From Luteimonas_C sp035250245 (GTDB taxonomy: Bacteria; Pseudomonadota; Gammaproteobacteria; Xanthomonadales; Xanthomonadaceae): a DNA stretch of 64,000 nt. Within the stretch, counting starts at the first letter, position 1; each line of letters begins with the position of its first letter. The notes under the pieces are model-generated. The model was not told the DNA's origin and made no database searches. It worked only from the letters and a program-made list of their open reading frames with translations. The position numbers and the translations under genes are program-made. The stretch spans positions 57,380 to 121,379 of the forward strand of contig DATFFH010000031.1 in the NCBI GenBank assembly GCA_035250245.1, read 5' to 3'. This document shows positions 8,626 through 16,508 of the stretch, one piece after another.

Positions 8626-9561
8626 TCAGCCGGCCTTGCTTGCGCTCACGAAGCAATAGCGGAAATGGCGTAGCGCCAACCCGAGCGGTATCGACAAGAA
8701 CGAAGCTCGCGCATGGTGACGGCGCCATGCCGACAGGCGATGACCGCCAGCCCATTCGTTGAGCACGTAACGCGTGGCGACCCAAGGGATGTGGGCGAAG
8801 GAAGGCGCCATGCGCCAGGACACGTCCTCGACGCGGATGTCGACGAAGCCCAGGTCGGCCAACGCTGCGGTCATCGCGTCCAACTGCGCCATCTCCGGGA
8901 TGGCCCAGCCGCGGCACCAGCTGCGGTAGGTGTTTCGCAGCCAGCGCGGCAGCGGACGACTGTCGCGCTTGAAGCCGTCCGCGATCAGCAGGCGCCCGCC
9001 CGGCTTCAACAGGCGATGCGCTTCGGCCAGCGGCGCGCGTTTGTCGGGTCCGTCGGCATGGCAGGCGCTTTCGACGAACCAGGCGCGGTCGAAGCTCTCG
9101 CTGGGCAAGCCGGTGTCGCGGTAATCGGACAGGTGCATGCCGATGCGATCGCCGACGCCGGCATCGGCGTTGAGTTCGCGGCCGTATTGGATCTGCACCG
9201 GGGCGATGGTGACGCAGGTGATGCGCGCCTGCGGATGCAACCGCGCCAGGGCGCGCGCCACGGCGCCGGCGCCGCAGCCCAGGTCGACGGCGTCGGTCGG
9301 CGCATCGGCCGGTATGGCCATGCGCGCGATCGCTTGCCGATTCAGCGCTTCCAGCATCGCTTCGCGGTCGAACGGCGAAAGCGGCCACTGCCAATAGCCG
9401 AAATGCATGTTCAGCCCGCGGCTCCATTGCCGGTAGTCTTCGGTGGCGGTCGCGTAATAGCTGGCGACGTCCGCCAGCGTGCGGTCGATAGCGGGATCGT
9501 TCGCTTTACCAGTCGCCGGAAGGCCGTCGATCAGGGCTTCCGTAACGCGATCCGTCGACAT
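8626..9561 (-). CDS. SAM-dependent class I methyltransferase (cyclopropane/tocopherol-methyltransferase-like)
   Basis: A 311-residue protein with a Rossmann methyltransferase core: motif I DLGCGAGAVARAL (about 93-105), followed by RITCVTIAPVQ and LKPGGRLLIADG. The preceding SYYATATEDYRQW and NMHFGYW blocks resemble the N-terminal part of CFA-synthase/gamma-tocopherol-methyltransferase relatives that act on lipids or small hydrophobic acceptors. It sits 25 bases behind an ArsR regulator and 40 bases before a desaturase. Methylation or cyclopropanation of an unsaturated lipid is an attractive but unproven role. Confidence 0.85.
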   Translation of the reverse strand: MSTDRVTEALIDGLPATGKANDPAIDRTLADVASYYATATEDYRQWSRGLNMHFGYWQWPLSPFDREAMLEALNRQAIARMAIPADAPTDAVDLGCGAGAVARALARLHPQARITCVTIAPVQIQYGRELNADAGVGDRIGMHLSDYRDTGLPSESFDRAWFVESACHADGPDKRAPLAEAHRLLKPGGRLLIADGFKRDSRPLPRWLRNTYRSWCRGWAIPEMAQLDAMTAALADLGFVDIRVEDVSWRMAPSFAHIPWVATRYVLNEWAGGHRLSAWRRHHARASFLSIPLGLALRHFRYCFVSASKAG

Positions 9562-9586
9562 CGTCGATTCCTCGGCAGCGGTGGGA

Positions 9587-9907
9587 TTACTTCTTGGCGG
9601 CCAGCTTCTTCATGGCCCGCGATTCGCGCTTCAACGGTCCGGCGGTGGGGCAGATCTCGAAGGCGAAACCGGTGATGGTGTTGACCAGATTGTCCTTGTT
9701 GAGCCGATAGACCACGTACTGGCCGCGGCGCTCGCTGCTGACCAATCCCGCGCTCTCCAGCGTCGACAGATGCCGGGAAATGGCGGGCGCGCTCATCTCG
9801 AAGCGCGCGGCGATTTCGCCGGCGGTCAACTCCTGCTCGGACAGATAGGCCAGGATCTCGCGCCGAGGCTGCGAGGCCAGGGCTTCGAAAACGGAGTTGA
9901 CGCTCAT
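9587..9907 (-). CDS. ArsR/SmtB-family winged-helix regulator
   Basis: A 106-residue regulator with a winged-helix domain (FEALASQPRREILAYLSE, then EIAARFEMSAPAISRHLSTL as recognition helix, then RRGQYVVYRL as wing). It lacks the metal-binding Cys pair of SmtB/ArsR metal sensors, so it belongs to the non-metal SdpR-like subgroup. The start at 9907 is preferred over the longer frame because the extension runs through the AT-rich promoter region. It heads a four-gene operon (regulator, methyltransferase, desaturase, SRPBCC protein) and probably represses it from the palindrome just upstream. Confidence 0.88.
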   Translation of the reverse strand: MSVNSVFEALASQPRREILAYLSEQELTAGEIAARFEMSAPAISRHLSTLESAGLVSSERRGQYVVYRLNKDNLVNTITGFAFEICPTAGPLKRESRAMKKLAAKK

Positions 9908-9911
9908 AAGC

Positions 9912-9931
9912 AATTCAACAATTAACGAATT
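9912..9931 (-). promoter_or_regulatory. Candidate ArsR operator in an AT-rich promoter
   Basis: An AATTC-N10-GAATT inverted repeat, read on the minus strand as AATTCGTTAATTGTTGAATT, lies 4 bases upstream of the ArsR start in an AT-rich island (9912-9953) that contrasts with the GC-rich surroundings. TATATT-like sequences at 9936-9950 could be the -10 element. Autoregulation is inferred from ArsR-family habit. Confidence 0.45.
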
Positions 9932-9978
9932 AGCTAAATATATAAATACATTCTGGCCGGACGTCAAGCGAATAAAGC

Positions 9979-10138
9979 CCCTCTCCCGCGGGGAGAGGGG
10001 TTGGGGAGAGGCGAAGCGAAGTTGCTTCACGTAGTTGCGAACGGGTAAGCATTAAGGCGACGCTGCGAACGGACCGAGATGACCTTCGCCGAACCCTCAT
10101 CCGGCGCAGTACGCCATCTTCTCCCGATGGGAGAAGGA
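9979..10138. repeat. Two intergenic palindromic repeats of a CTCTCCC/GGGAGAG type
   Basis: The first is a hairpin, CCCCTCTCCCGCGGGGAGAGGGG (9979-10001). The second (about 10090-10138) is a looser one with CTTCTCCCGATGGGAGAAG at its right end. Such elements are common between genes of gammaproteobacteria. The one at 10120-10138 lies just beyond the stop of the EamA transporter gene and may terminate it. Confidence 0.5.
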
Positions 10139-10144
10139 ATTGCA

Positions 10145-11101
10145 TCAGTCCGCGATGCCCTTCGCTTCCGAAGTGCCCAGCACTTCCGGATGCCCGATCC
10201 GCTTCGGCCGGCCCAGGAACGGATACACCAGCACCGCCGCCAGGATGATCGCCACGCCCAGGTAGAACTGCGGCGTCAGTTCGCGCTGCTCGTTGAGCAG
10301 CAGGATCGCCAGCACGATGGCGTAGATCGGTTCCAGGTTCACCGCCAACTGCGCGGCGAACGCGCTCATATGCGGCAGCGCCACCAGCGACAGCGCGAAC
10401 GGCAGTAGCGTGCAGGCCAGCGACAGCACCAGCAGATAGCCCGCGTCGTGCGGACCGGGGAAGGCGAACAGACTGCCGGCGAAGGCCGGGAACACACGCG
10501 GCATCAGCGGCGCGATCAAGGTCAGCAACAGCACGCCGGCGCCCAGTTCCAATGCGGTCACGGTCAACGGATCGCCGTGTTCGACGAAGCGCTTGTTGAG
10601 CGAACTGAACAAGGCGACGAACAGCGCCGACATCGCGCCGACCGCGATGCCCAGGCGCATGCCGTCCGGTACGCCGCCGACCACCAGCACCACGCCGGGC
10701 AGCACCGCGACGCCGAGCAGCACGTCGCGCCACGAGAATGGCCTGCGCGCCAGCCAGGGTTCCAGCAAGGCCGTCATCGGCGTCGCCAGCGCGATGCAGG
10801 TGGCGCCGACCGAAGCGTTGGACAGCTTGATCGAACCGTAGAAAGTGAGCCAGTGCAGCGCGACCAGCGCGCCGATGCCGGCATAGGCCAGGATCAGCCG
10901 CGGCGGCATCTTGCGCAGCCCGCGCCAGACCCGCGGCAGCAGCGCCAGCGCCGCCACCACGATCAGCATCCGCCACCACACCAAAGGCAAGGCGGGTAGG
11001 GTGATCAGCTTGCCGAGGATGGCGGTGAAGCCCCAAAGCAGCACGCAGGCGTGGATTTGAAATTGGGCTTTGGCGGCGGGCGTCATCGGCATCTCGAGCA
11101 T
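10145..11101 (-). CDS. EamA/DMT-superfamily drug-metabolite transporter
   Basis: A 318-residue inner-membrane protein with ten predicted helices arranged as two EamA repeats (about 15-150 and 165-300). Typical signatures are LLWGFTAILGKLI in helix 1, LSNASVGATCIALATPMTALLEPWL and, in the second repeat, LEPIYAIVLAILLLNE. The family exports amino acids or other metabolites, and the substrate cannot be predicted. It appears to be a single-gene unit bounded by palindromic repeats on both sides. Confidence 0.9.
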   Translation of the reverse strand: MLEMPMTPAAKAQFQIHACVLLWGFTAILGKLITLPALPLVWWRMLIVVAALALLPRVWRGLRKMPPRLILAYAGIGALVALHWLTFYGSIKLSNASVGATCIALATPMTALLEPWLARRPFSWRDVLLGVAVLPGVVLVVGGVPDGMRLGIAVGAMSALFVALFSSLNKRFVEHGDPLTVTALELGAGVLLLTLIAPLMPRVFPAFAGSLFAFPGPHDAGYLLVLSLACTLLPFALSLVALPHMSAFAAQLAVNLEPIYAIVLAILLLNEQRELTPQFYLGVAIILAAVLVYPFLGRPKRIGHPEVLGTSEAKGIAD

Positions 11102-11152
11102 TATGGGCGCAGGCCGAGCGTTCGCGGAATGCGCCGCCCTCCGGCTTTCGCT

Positions 11153-11249
11153 TTTGTAGGAGCGGCTTTAGCCGCGAGCTCTTTTCTATGAAATCGCTAG
11201 GCTGCCGCGATTTGAAGGAAGAGCTCGCGGCTAAAGCCGCTCCTACAAA
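11153..11249. repeat. SMAG/REP-type inverted pair, GTAGGAGCGGCT family
   Basis: An inverted pair of GTAGGAGCGGCTTTAGCCGC units, fully symmetric at the ends, in the divergent region between the EamA gene and an MFS gene. Confidence 0.85.
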
Positions 11250-11333
11250 GAAGCGGCTCGTGCGGCTGGACGCAGCCGGGGCGGACATGCGATGTTCGCC
11301 CGCCGACGGATCCAACCGAGGAAATAACAGCAG

Positions 11334-12638
11334 ATGAGCGCGATCGACGCGGTGCCTACCGCCCGTCAACGGCCGTTCGACCGCCGCGACGCCAAGACCC
11401 TGGCGCTGGCTGCGCTGGGCGGCGCGCTGGAGTTTTACGATTTCGTCGTCTTCGTGTTCTTCACCAAGATCCTGAGCCAGCTGTTCTTTCCGCCGGATAC
11501 CGCGCCGTGGCTGGCCCAACTGCAGACCTACGGCATTTTCGCCGCAGGCTACTTGGCGCGGCCGCTGGGCGGCATCGTGATGGCGCATTTCGGCGATCTG
11601 GTCGGCCGCAAGCGCATGTTCACTTTGAGCGTGTTTTTGATGTCGGTGCCGACGTTGCTGATCGGCCTGCTGCCGACCTACGCCCAGATCGGCATGCTGG
11701 CGCCGCTTCTGTTGCTGCTATTGCGGGTGGTGCAGGGCATCGCCGTCGGCGGCGAAGTGCCGGGTGCTTGGGTCTTCGTCGCCGAACACGTGCCGTCGCG
11801 ACGGGTCGGTTTCGCCTGCGCCAGCCTGACCGCGGGGCTCACCGCCGGCATCCTGATCGGCTCGCTGCTGGCGGCGTGGATAAATACGCACTACCCGGCG
11901 GAAGAAGTCGCCGCCTACGCCTGGCGCATTCCGTTCGTGATCGGCGGCGTGTTCGGCTTCATCGCGGTCTATCTGCGGCGCTGGCTGGAGGAGACGCCGG
12001 TGTTCGCCGAGATGCGAGAACGCAAGCAACTGGCCAGCGGCTTGCCGGTGGGCCGGGCCTTGGCGCATCACGGCGGCGGCGTGGCGGTGTCGATGCTAGC
12101 CACGTGGATGCTCACGGCGGCGATCGTGGTCGTGATCCTGATGACGCCGACGCTGGTGCAGACGGTTTTCCAACTGCCCGCGGCGCAGGCCTTCCACGGC
12201 AATAGCGTGGCGACGTTCTGCCTGGTGATCGGTTGCCTGGTGTTCGGCTGGAGCGTGGACCGCTTCGGCGCGGCTGCGACTTTGCTGGTCGGGGCGCTGG
12301 GATTGGCCGCTTCGACTTATGCGCTGTATGCGCATCTGGTCGGCGGCGGCACCGGGCATTTCGTCGCTTTGTATGCGCTCGCCGGTTTCTTCACCGGCGT
12401 GGTTGCGGTGGTGCCTTCGATCATGGTGGCCGCCTTCCCCGCGCCGGTGAGATTCTCGGGCTTGTCGTTTTCCTACAACATCGCTTACGCGATTTTCGGC
12501 GGATTGACGCCGCCGCTGATCGGTTATCTGTCCAAATCGATGGGCGGTTTGGCGCCGGCGCATTATGTCGGTTTGACTTGCGTCGTCGGCGTGCTGGTCG
12601 CCTTGTATCTGATCAGGCGCCCGTTGCCGCCGCCCTAG
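11334..12638 (+). CDS. MFS transporter, metabolite:H+ symporter (MHS) type
   Basis: A 434-residue twelve-helix permease. It shows the MHS signatures: GGALEFYDFVVFVFF in helix 1, YLARPLGGIVMAHFGDLVGRKRMF at the loop 2-3 motif, and RVVQGIAVGGEVPGAWVFVAEH. The family (ProP, KgtP, ShiA) imports organic acids or osmolytes with protons. A GAGGAA ribosome site precedes the ATG. The substrate cannot be assigned. It converges with the NTP/NDP exchanger-like gene, with a hairpin terminator between them. Confidence 0.9.
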   Translation: MSAIDAVPTARQRPFDRRDAKTLALAALGGALEFYDFVVFVFFTKILSQLFFPPDTAPWLAQLQTYGIFAAGYLARPLGGIVMAHFGDLVGRKRMFTLSVFLMSVPTLLIGLLPTYAQIGMLAPLLLLLLRVVQGIAVGGEVPGAWVFVAEHVPSRRVGFACASLTAGLTAGILIGSLLAAWINTHYPAEEVAAYAWRIPFVIGGVFGFIAVYLRRWLEETPVFAEMRERKQLASGLPVGRALAHHGGGVAVSMLATWMLTAAIVVVILMTPTLVQTVFQLPAAQAFHGNSVATFCLVIGCLVFGWSVDRFGAAATLLVGALGLAASTYALYAHLVGGGTGHFVALYALAGFFTGVVAVVPSIMVAAFPAPVRFSGLSFSYNIAYAIFGGLTPPLIGYLSKSMGGLAPAHYVGLTCVVGVLVALYLIRRPLPPP

Positions 12639-12645
12639 CTTAGGC

Positions 12646-12680
12646 TTTTGTAGGAGCGGCTAAAGCCGCTCCTACAAAAA
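12646..12680. terminator. Bidirectional intrinsic terminator formed by a single SMAG-type palindrome
   Basis: TTTTGTAGGAGCGGCT-AA-AGCCGCTCCTACAAAA is a near-perfect hairpin with T-runs on both sides. It lies 7 bases after one stop and 13 bases before the other, between convergent genes. This is a compact version of the GTAGGAGCGGCT repeat family. Confidence 0.75.
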
Positions 12681-12693
12681 AAGCAGACCGACG

Positions 12694-13962
12694 CTACGGC
12701 GACACCATGCGCTTATGCGCCCGCGCCAGCGCGGCGCCATTGAAGGCCCACACCAGAGCCAGCGCCGCGCCGAGCAGGGCGGCGATCGCCGGTTGCTGCG
12801 CCAGCATGTCCACGCCGGCCTTGACCCAGGCGCTCACCGCGTCGGCGCCGCGATAGACCACCGAATCGACGAAATTCTTGGCCTTGTATTTGGCTTCCGG
12901 ATCCGTCGCGGTCCATAGCATTTCGCGCCCCGGCCGGACGAAGGCGTATTCGCCGGCGCGGCGCACGACCATCACCACCGCCAGCACGGCGAACGTGGGC
13001 GCCAGCGCCAGCCACAAGAAGCCGAACATGGCCACCACCGGTACGGCGACCAGCAGCACGCCGATGCCCAATCGCTGCGCGATCCGTCCGGTCAGGAACA
13101 GCTGCGACAGGATCGCCAAGCTTTGCACGATCGTGTCCATCAGGCTGAACACGCGAGTCTGTTCGGTACTGTCCGGGAAACGGATCTCGACCAACCGCGC
13201 CTGTTCGAAATAAAGGAAGGTGGTGACACTGGCCAAGAGCAGCACGAACAGCGCGATGCCGAGCATGAAGGGCGAGCGCAGCACTTCGGTCGCACCGGCC
13301 AGCGGGCTGCCGCCGAGCGGCCGCTGCCGCTGTGCCAATTCTTCGGCGGTGAGCGGGCGCGCATCGCGCCAGCGCTGTGCCCAATGCGCGGCGCCGGCCG
13401 CGCCCAACAAGAAAGCGGCGGACAGGAACAACAGCCCCGCGTGTCCGATCGGTTCGACCAGCAACAGCGAGAGGAGCGGGCCGGTCAGACCGCCGAGACT
13501 GGCGCCGGCGGCCATCAGCCCGAACAGGCGTTTGGCCTGCGCGACCGCGAACAGATCGACCAGCACGCTCCAGGCCACCGAGATGGCGATCATGTTGAAC
13601 ACCGATATCCAGATGTAGAATGTGCGCGCCATCCACACGCTGTCGGGCTGCACCAGAAAGCCGACGCCGAAGCCGATCAGGTTCGCCGCGAAGAAACCGA
13701 ACACCCAGTACAGGATTCGCCGCCGCCGCACTTTCGCCGCGATCCAGCCGAACAACGGCATCGCCGCCAGCGTGGCGACGAACGTGCCGGTGAACAGCCA
13801 CTGCAGATTGTCCACGCCGCCGGTGATGCCCATGGTCTCGCGCACCGGGCGCAGCATGAAATAGCCGGCGAACAGCAAAAAGAACAGCACGAAACCGGCC
13901 GCCACCGCGCCGGCTTCGTCTTGCTCGAGGTTGAACAGGCGGGCTAACCAACGCTGGAGCAT
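12694..13962 (-). CDS. MFS-type NTP/NDP exchange transporter-like protein
   Basis: A 422-residue protein with about twelve hydrophobic helices. The opening FNLEQDEAGAVAAGFVLFFLLFAGYFMLRPVRE and the later VMVVRRAGEYAFVRPGREML and KYKAKNFVDSVVYRGADAVSAW blocks are the hallmarks of the Tlc-like/NTP-NDP transporter subgroup. True ATP/ADP translocases are known from obligate intracellular bacteria and plastids. Free-living members of this subgroup lack an established substrate, so nucleotide exchange is not implied. It is a single-gene unit, convergent with the MHS permease. Confidence 0.82.
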   Translation of the reverse strand: MLQRWLARLFNLEQDEAGAVAAGFVLFFLLFAGYFMLRPVRETMGITGGVDNLQWLFTGTFVATLAAMPLFGWIAAKVRRRRILYWVFGFFAANLIGFGVGFLVQPDSVWMARTFYIWISVFNMIAISVAWSVLVDLFAVAQAKRLFGLMAAGASLGGLTGPLLSLLLVEPIGHAGLLFLSAAFLLGAAGAAHWAQRWRDARPLTAEELAQRQRPLGGSPLAGATEVLRSPFMLGIALFVLLLASVTTFLYFEQARLVEIRFPDSTEQTRVFSLMDTIVQSLAILSQLFLTGRIAQRLGIGVLLVAVPVVAMFGFLWLALAPTFAVLAVVMVVRRAGEYAFVRPGREMLWTATDPEAKYKAKNFVDSVVYRGADAVSAWVKAGVDMLAQQPAIAALLGAALALVWAFNGAALARAHKRMVSP

Positions 13963-14026
13963 GCGGCCTCCTGGGGCACTGTCTCGCGGCTATCGTGGCG
14001 GCGGCGTGAGGACGCGAGGCCGAAGG

Positions 14027-14521
14027 TCATTGCGTGGCCGCATCCTTCGGCCGGTTGCTGGCGACCTTGTTCGCGATCTTCCAGTCGTCGCCGACTTTCA
14101 GCAGCAGAAAATAGTCGGTGAACACGAGCTTGGGGTAATCGAGCGTCACTTTCGCGATCGCGGTGTTGTTCGAAACGTCCACGAAATCGACCGTGCGCTT
14201 GCGCGAGCTTTCGTCGGCAGCCGGCGTTCCCTTGAAAAGCGCGCAGTACTCGTCGAGCGTCCAGGAGATGAATTTGCCTTCGCGGATGATCTCGACGTGG
14301 GCGGTGGGAAGAAAAGCCTTGCGGAAGTGCGATGGATCGCCGGTGGCGTGGCCTTGGAAATAGTGCTGGATCGTGGCCCGGATGGCCGATTCGTCCTGCG
14401 GCGACGCTTGGCTGTTTTGGGCCGGGGCGGTTTGCGCCGCAGCCGGGGCCGCGAAGAAGGCGATGCCGGCCAACAGGCTCAGGCCGTATCCGAGCACAAC
14501 CTTCGAGATGCTTGTATTCAT
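14027..14521 (-). CDS. Exported NTF2-like (lumazine-binding type) protein
   Basis: A 164-residue protein with a signal peptide (cleavage after APAAA, about residue 28) and an NTF2-like cone domain: DESAIRATIQHYFQGHATGD, a central WTLDEYCALF and the closing FLLLKVGDDWKIANKV. The fold is used by ketosteroid isomerases, dehydratases and small-ligand-binding proteins. The ATG at 14521 is preferred for its GAGGAG site and signal peptide. It lies about 100 bases downstream of the first aldo/keto reductase gene on the same strand and may belong to its transcription unit. No substrate is evident. Confidence 0.82.
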   Translation of the reverse strand: MNTSISKVVLGYGLSLLAGIAFFAAPAAAQTAPAQNSQASPQDESAIRATIQHYFQGHATGDPSHFRKAFLPTAHVEIIREGKFISWTLDEYCALFKGTPAADESSRKRTVDFVDVSNNTAIAKVTLDYPKLVFTDYFLLLKVGDDWKIANKVASNRPKDAATQ

Positions 14522-14620
14522 GGCATTTTTCTCCTCGTCGAGACGAGTGATGGGTGGGAGTGTTTCCGGCCAGGGCGCGCCGCGCATGTGCCGATGGTGG
14601 TGTGACCGCTGCCCTGCGGG

Positions 14621-15556
14621 TCAGCCGAGCGCGGCGACCAAGGCAGCGCGCTGCTGCGCGTTCATGAGCCTGCCGAAGCCGGCCTTGAGGTTGTCGGCCT
14701 GGTTCTTGGGCTTGGACGTGGCCGGGATCACCGCCGTCACCGCCGGTTCGCTGATCGCGAACTTCAGGAACAACTGGGCCCAGGAATCCGCGTCGACGTC
14801 CTTGGCCCATTCCGGCAACGGTTTGCCCTTGACCTGCCCGAACAGCTTGCCGTCCTCGAACGTGCGATTGAGCATCACCGCGATGCCCAAATCCTTGGCC
14901 AGCGGGAAGATGCGCTGCTCGGCACCGCGCGAGACGGGTGAGTAGTTGATCTGCACGAAATCGGGTTTGAGCTTCTGCATGGTGTCGGCCATGCGCTCCT
15001 GGGCCTGACTGTTGGAATGGGTGAGGCCGACGTATTTCACTTTGCCTTGTTGCTTGAGTTCGCGGGCCAAGGCGAATTGCGTATCCAGATCGCGCATGTC
15101 GTGGATTTGCAGCAGTTCGACCTTGTCGGTCTTCAGGCGCTGCAGCGAAGTCTGGAATTGCGCCAGGCCGGCGTCGCGGCCGGCGACGAGCGCGAGCTTG
15201 GTCGCCAGGAACAGCTTTTCGCGCACGCCGAAGTCTTCGATCAAGGTTCCCAGGATGCTTTCGGCATCGCCGTAGAACGGGGCGGTGTCCACTACCGTGC
15301 AGCCGGATTCGACGAACAGCTTGAATACTTCGCGCAGCGCGGCCATGTCGGGCGGAGCCGCTCCCGCTTCGAATACGCCGAAGGTGCCGGAAGAGCCCAT
15401 GCCCATGACCGGAATCTGTTCGCCGGTGGAGGGGATGGCGCGTTTGATCAAGTTTGCGGAAGAGCGCCGCGTTCTTTGGGCGTGCGCACCGAACGGCATC
15501 AGGCTAATGGCGGCGGCCGAAGCGGCGCCTGCGATGAAATCGCGACGAGTGAGCAT
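14621..15556 (-). CDS. Tat-exported aldo/keto reductase (paralogue 1)
   Basis: A 311-residue protein. A Tat signal (MLTRRDFIAGAASAAAISLM, cleavage near AHA) leads an AKR TIM barrel. The catalytic tetrad is visible as Asp and Tyr in DTAPFYGDAE, Lys in LFLATK and His in LLQIHDMRD. The C-terminal SKPKNQADNLKAGFG block matches the NADPH-binding region. AKRs reduce aldehydes and ketones. Export by Tat means the cofactor is probably loaded before translocation. The start at 15556 begins the Tat signal; a longer frame upstream has none. A close paralogue lies on the other side of the two-component system. Confidence 0.88.
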   Translation of the reverse strand: MLTRRDFIAGAASAAAISLMPFGAHAQRTRRSSANLIKRAIPSTGEQIPVMGMGSSGTFGVFEAGAAPPDMAALREVFKLFVESGCTVVDTAPFYGDAESILGTLIEDFGVREKLFLATKLALVAGRDAGLAQFQTSLQRLKTDKVELLQIHDMRDLDTQFALARELKQQGKVKYVGLTHSNSQAQERMADTMQKLKPDFVQINYSPVSRGAEQRIFPLAKDLGIAVMLNRTFEDGKLFGQVKGKPLPEWAKDVDADSWAQLFLKFAISEPAVTAVIPATSKPKNQADNLKAGFGRLMNAQQRAALVAALG

Positions 15557-15683
15557 GGGGAAGTCCTCGAAAGATCGGCATGCGACCGAAGCCACATGCT
15601 GACCAGCGAAGCGTTTCCGGACAATGCCGCTCACCGCAGGTTTGCCACGCATCGGCGCATCTTTGCGCGCCGACCGAAAAATG

Positions 15684-16508
15684 TCATTTGAACAATGCGA
15701 GACGATCGCGATAGCTGCGGGAGAGCTTAAGCTCCTGCCCGCAATCGAGCATCAGGAAATATTCCCCGTTCAGATGCGGGCGCAGCGACTTCACCCGCGC
15801 CGCATTGACCAGGGCAGAACGGTGGATGCGCGGAAAACGCGCCGGATCCAGGCGTTTTTCGAGCTGGCCCAGCGTTGCCCGCAGCACATAGGTTTCGCCG
15901 TCGGTGTGGATGCAGATGTAATCGCCCGCGGCGTCGACCCAGCGCAGGTTCTGCTGCTGGATGCGCACGGTGCGTCCGCCGTCGCGGATCGCCAGCGGCG
16001 TATCGGGGCTGCGCAGCGGCTGCGTTTCGTCCACTTGCAGCGCTTCTTCCAAGGTCAGCGCCGGCCGGCCGCTAAGCGCGCCGAGCAGACCCAGCAGTTT
16101 GCCGCGATGATCACTGGCCTCGCGCCGATCCAGCGCCTCGCGCACCCGGAACAAGGCCTGGTGCAGCCGGCTTTCGTCGACCGGCTTGAGCAGATAGTCC
16201 ACCGCGCTGGCTTCGAAGGCGCTGATCGCGTAATGGTCGTAGGCGGTGACGAACACCACCAGCGGCATCTGCTGCGCGGGAATGGCGCGCAAGGTCGCGA
16301 AGCCGTCCAGCCCCGGCATCTGCACGTCCAGGAACAGCAAGTCGGGCGCGAGTTCGGCGATCGCGCGGATCGTCGCTTCGCCGTCGCCGACCTGGCCGAC
16401 GATGTCGACATCGGCCTCGCCGGCGAGGCGCAATTCCAAGCCGCGCCGCGCCAAGGGCTCGTCGTCGGCGATCAATGCGCGAATGGTTCTGTCGCGAATC
16501 TTGCTCAT
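15684..16508 (-). CDS. LytTR-family response regulator (AlgR/LytR type)
   Basis: A 274-residue regulator with a receiver domain (about 8-125: acidic pair ADDE, phospho-acceptor Asp about 61 in LLFLDVQMPG, TAYD, Lys in LLKPVDE) and a C-terminal LytTR DNA-binding domain (about 170-272: IRDGGRTVRI, WVDAAGDYICIHTDG, FPRIHRSALVNAARVKSLRPHLNGEY). Its start overlaps the stop of the histidine kinase gene (ATGA), so the two form a cognate pair. LytTR regulators bind tandem direct repeats upstream of targets. The flanking aldo/keto reductase genes are natural target candidates, but no operator was identified. Confidence 0.93.
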   Translation of the reverse strand: MSKIRDRTIRALIADDEPLARRGLELRLAGEADVDIVGQVGDGEATIRAIAELAPDLLFLDVQMPGLDGFATLRAIPAQQMPLVVFVTAYDHYAISAFEASAVDYLLKPVDESRLHQALFRVREALDRREASDHRGKLLGLLGALSGRPALTLEEALQVDETQPLRSPDTPLAIRDGGRTVRIQQQNLRWVDAAGDYICIHTDGETYVLRATLGQLEKRLDPARFPRIHRSALVNAARVKSLRPHLNGEYFLMLDCGQELKLSRSYRDRLALFK

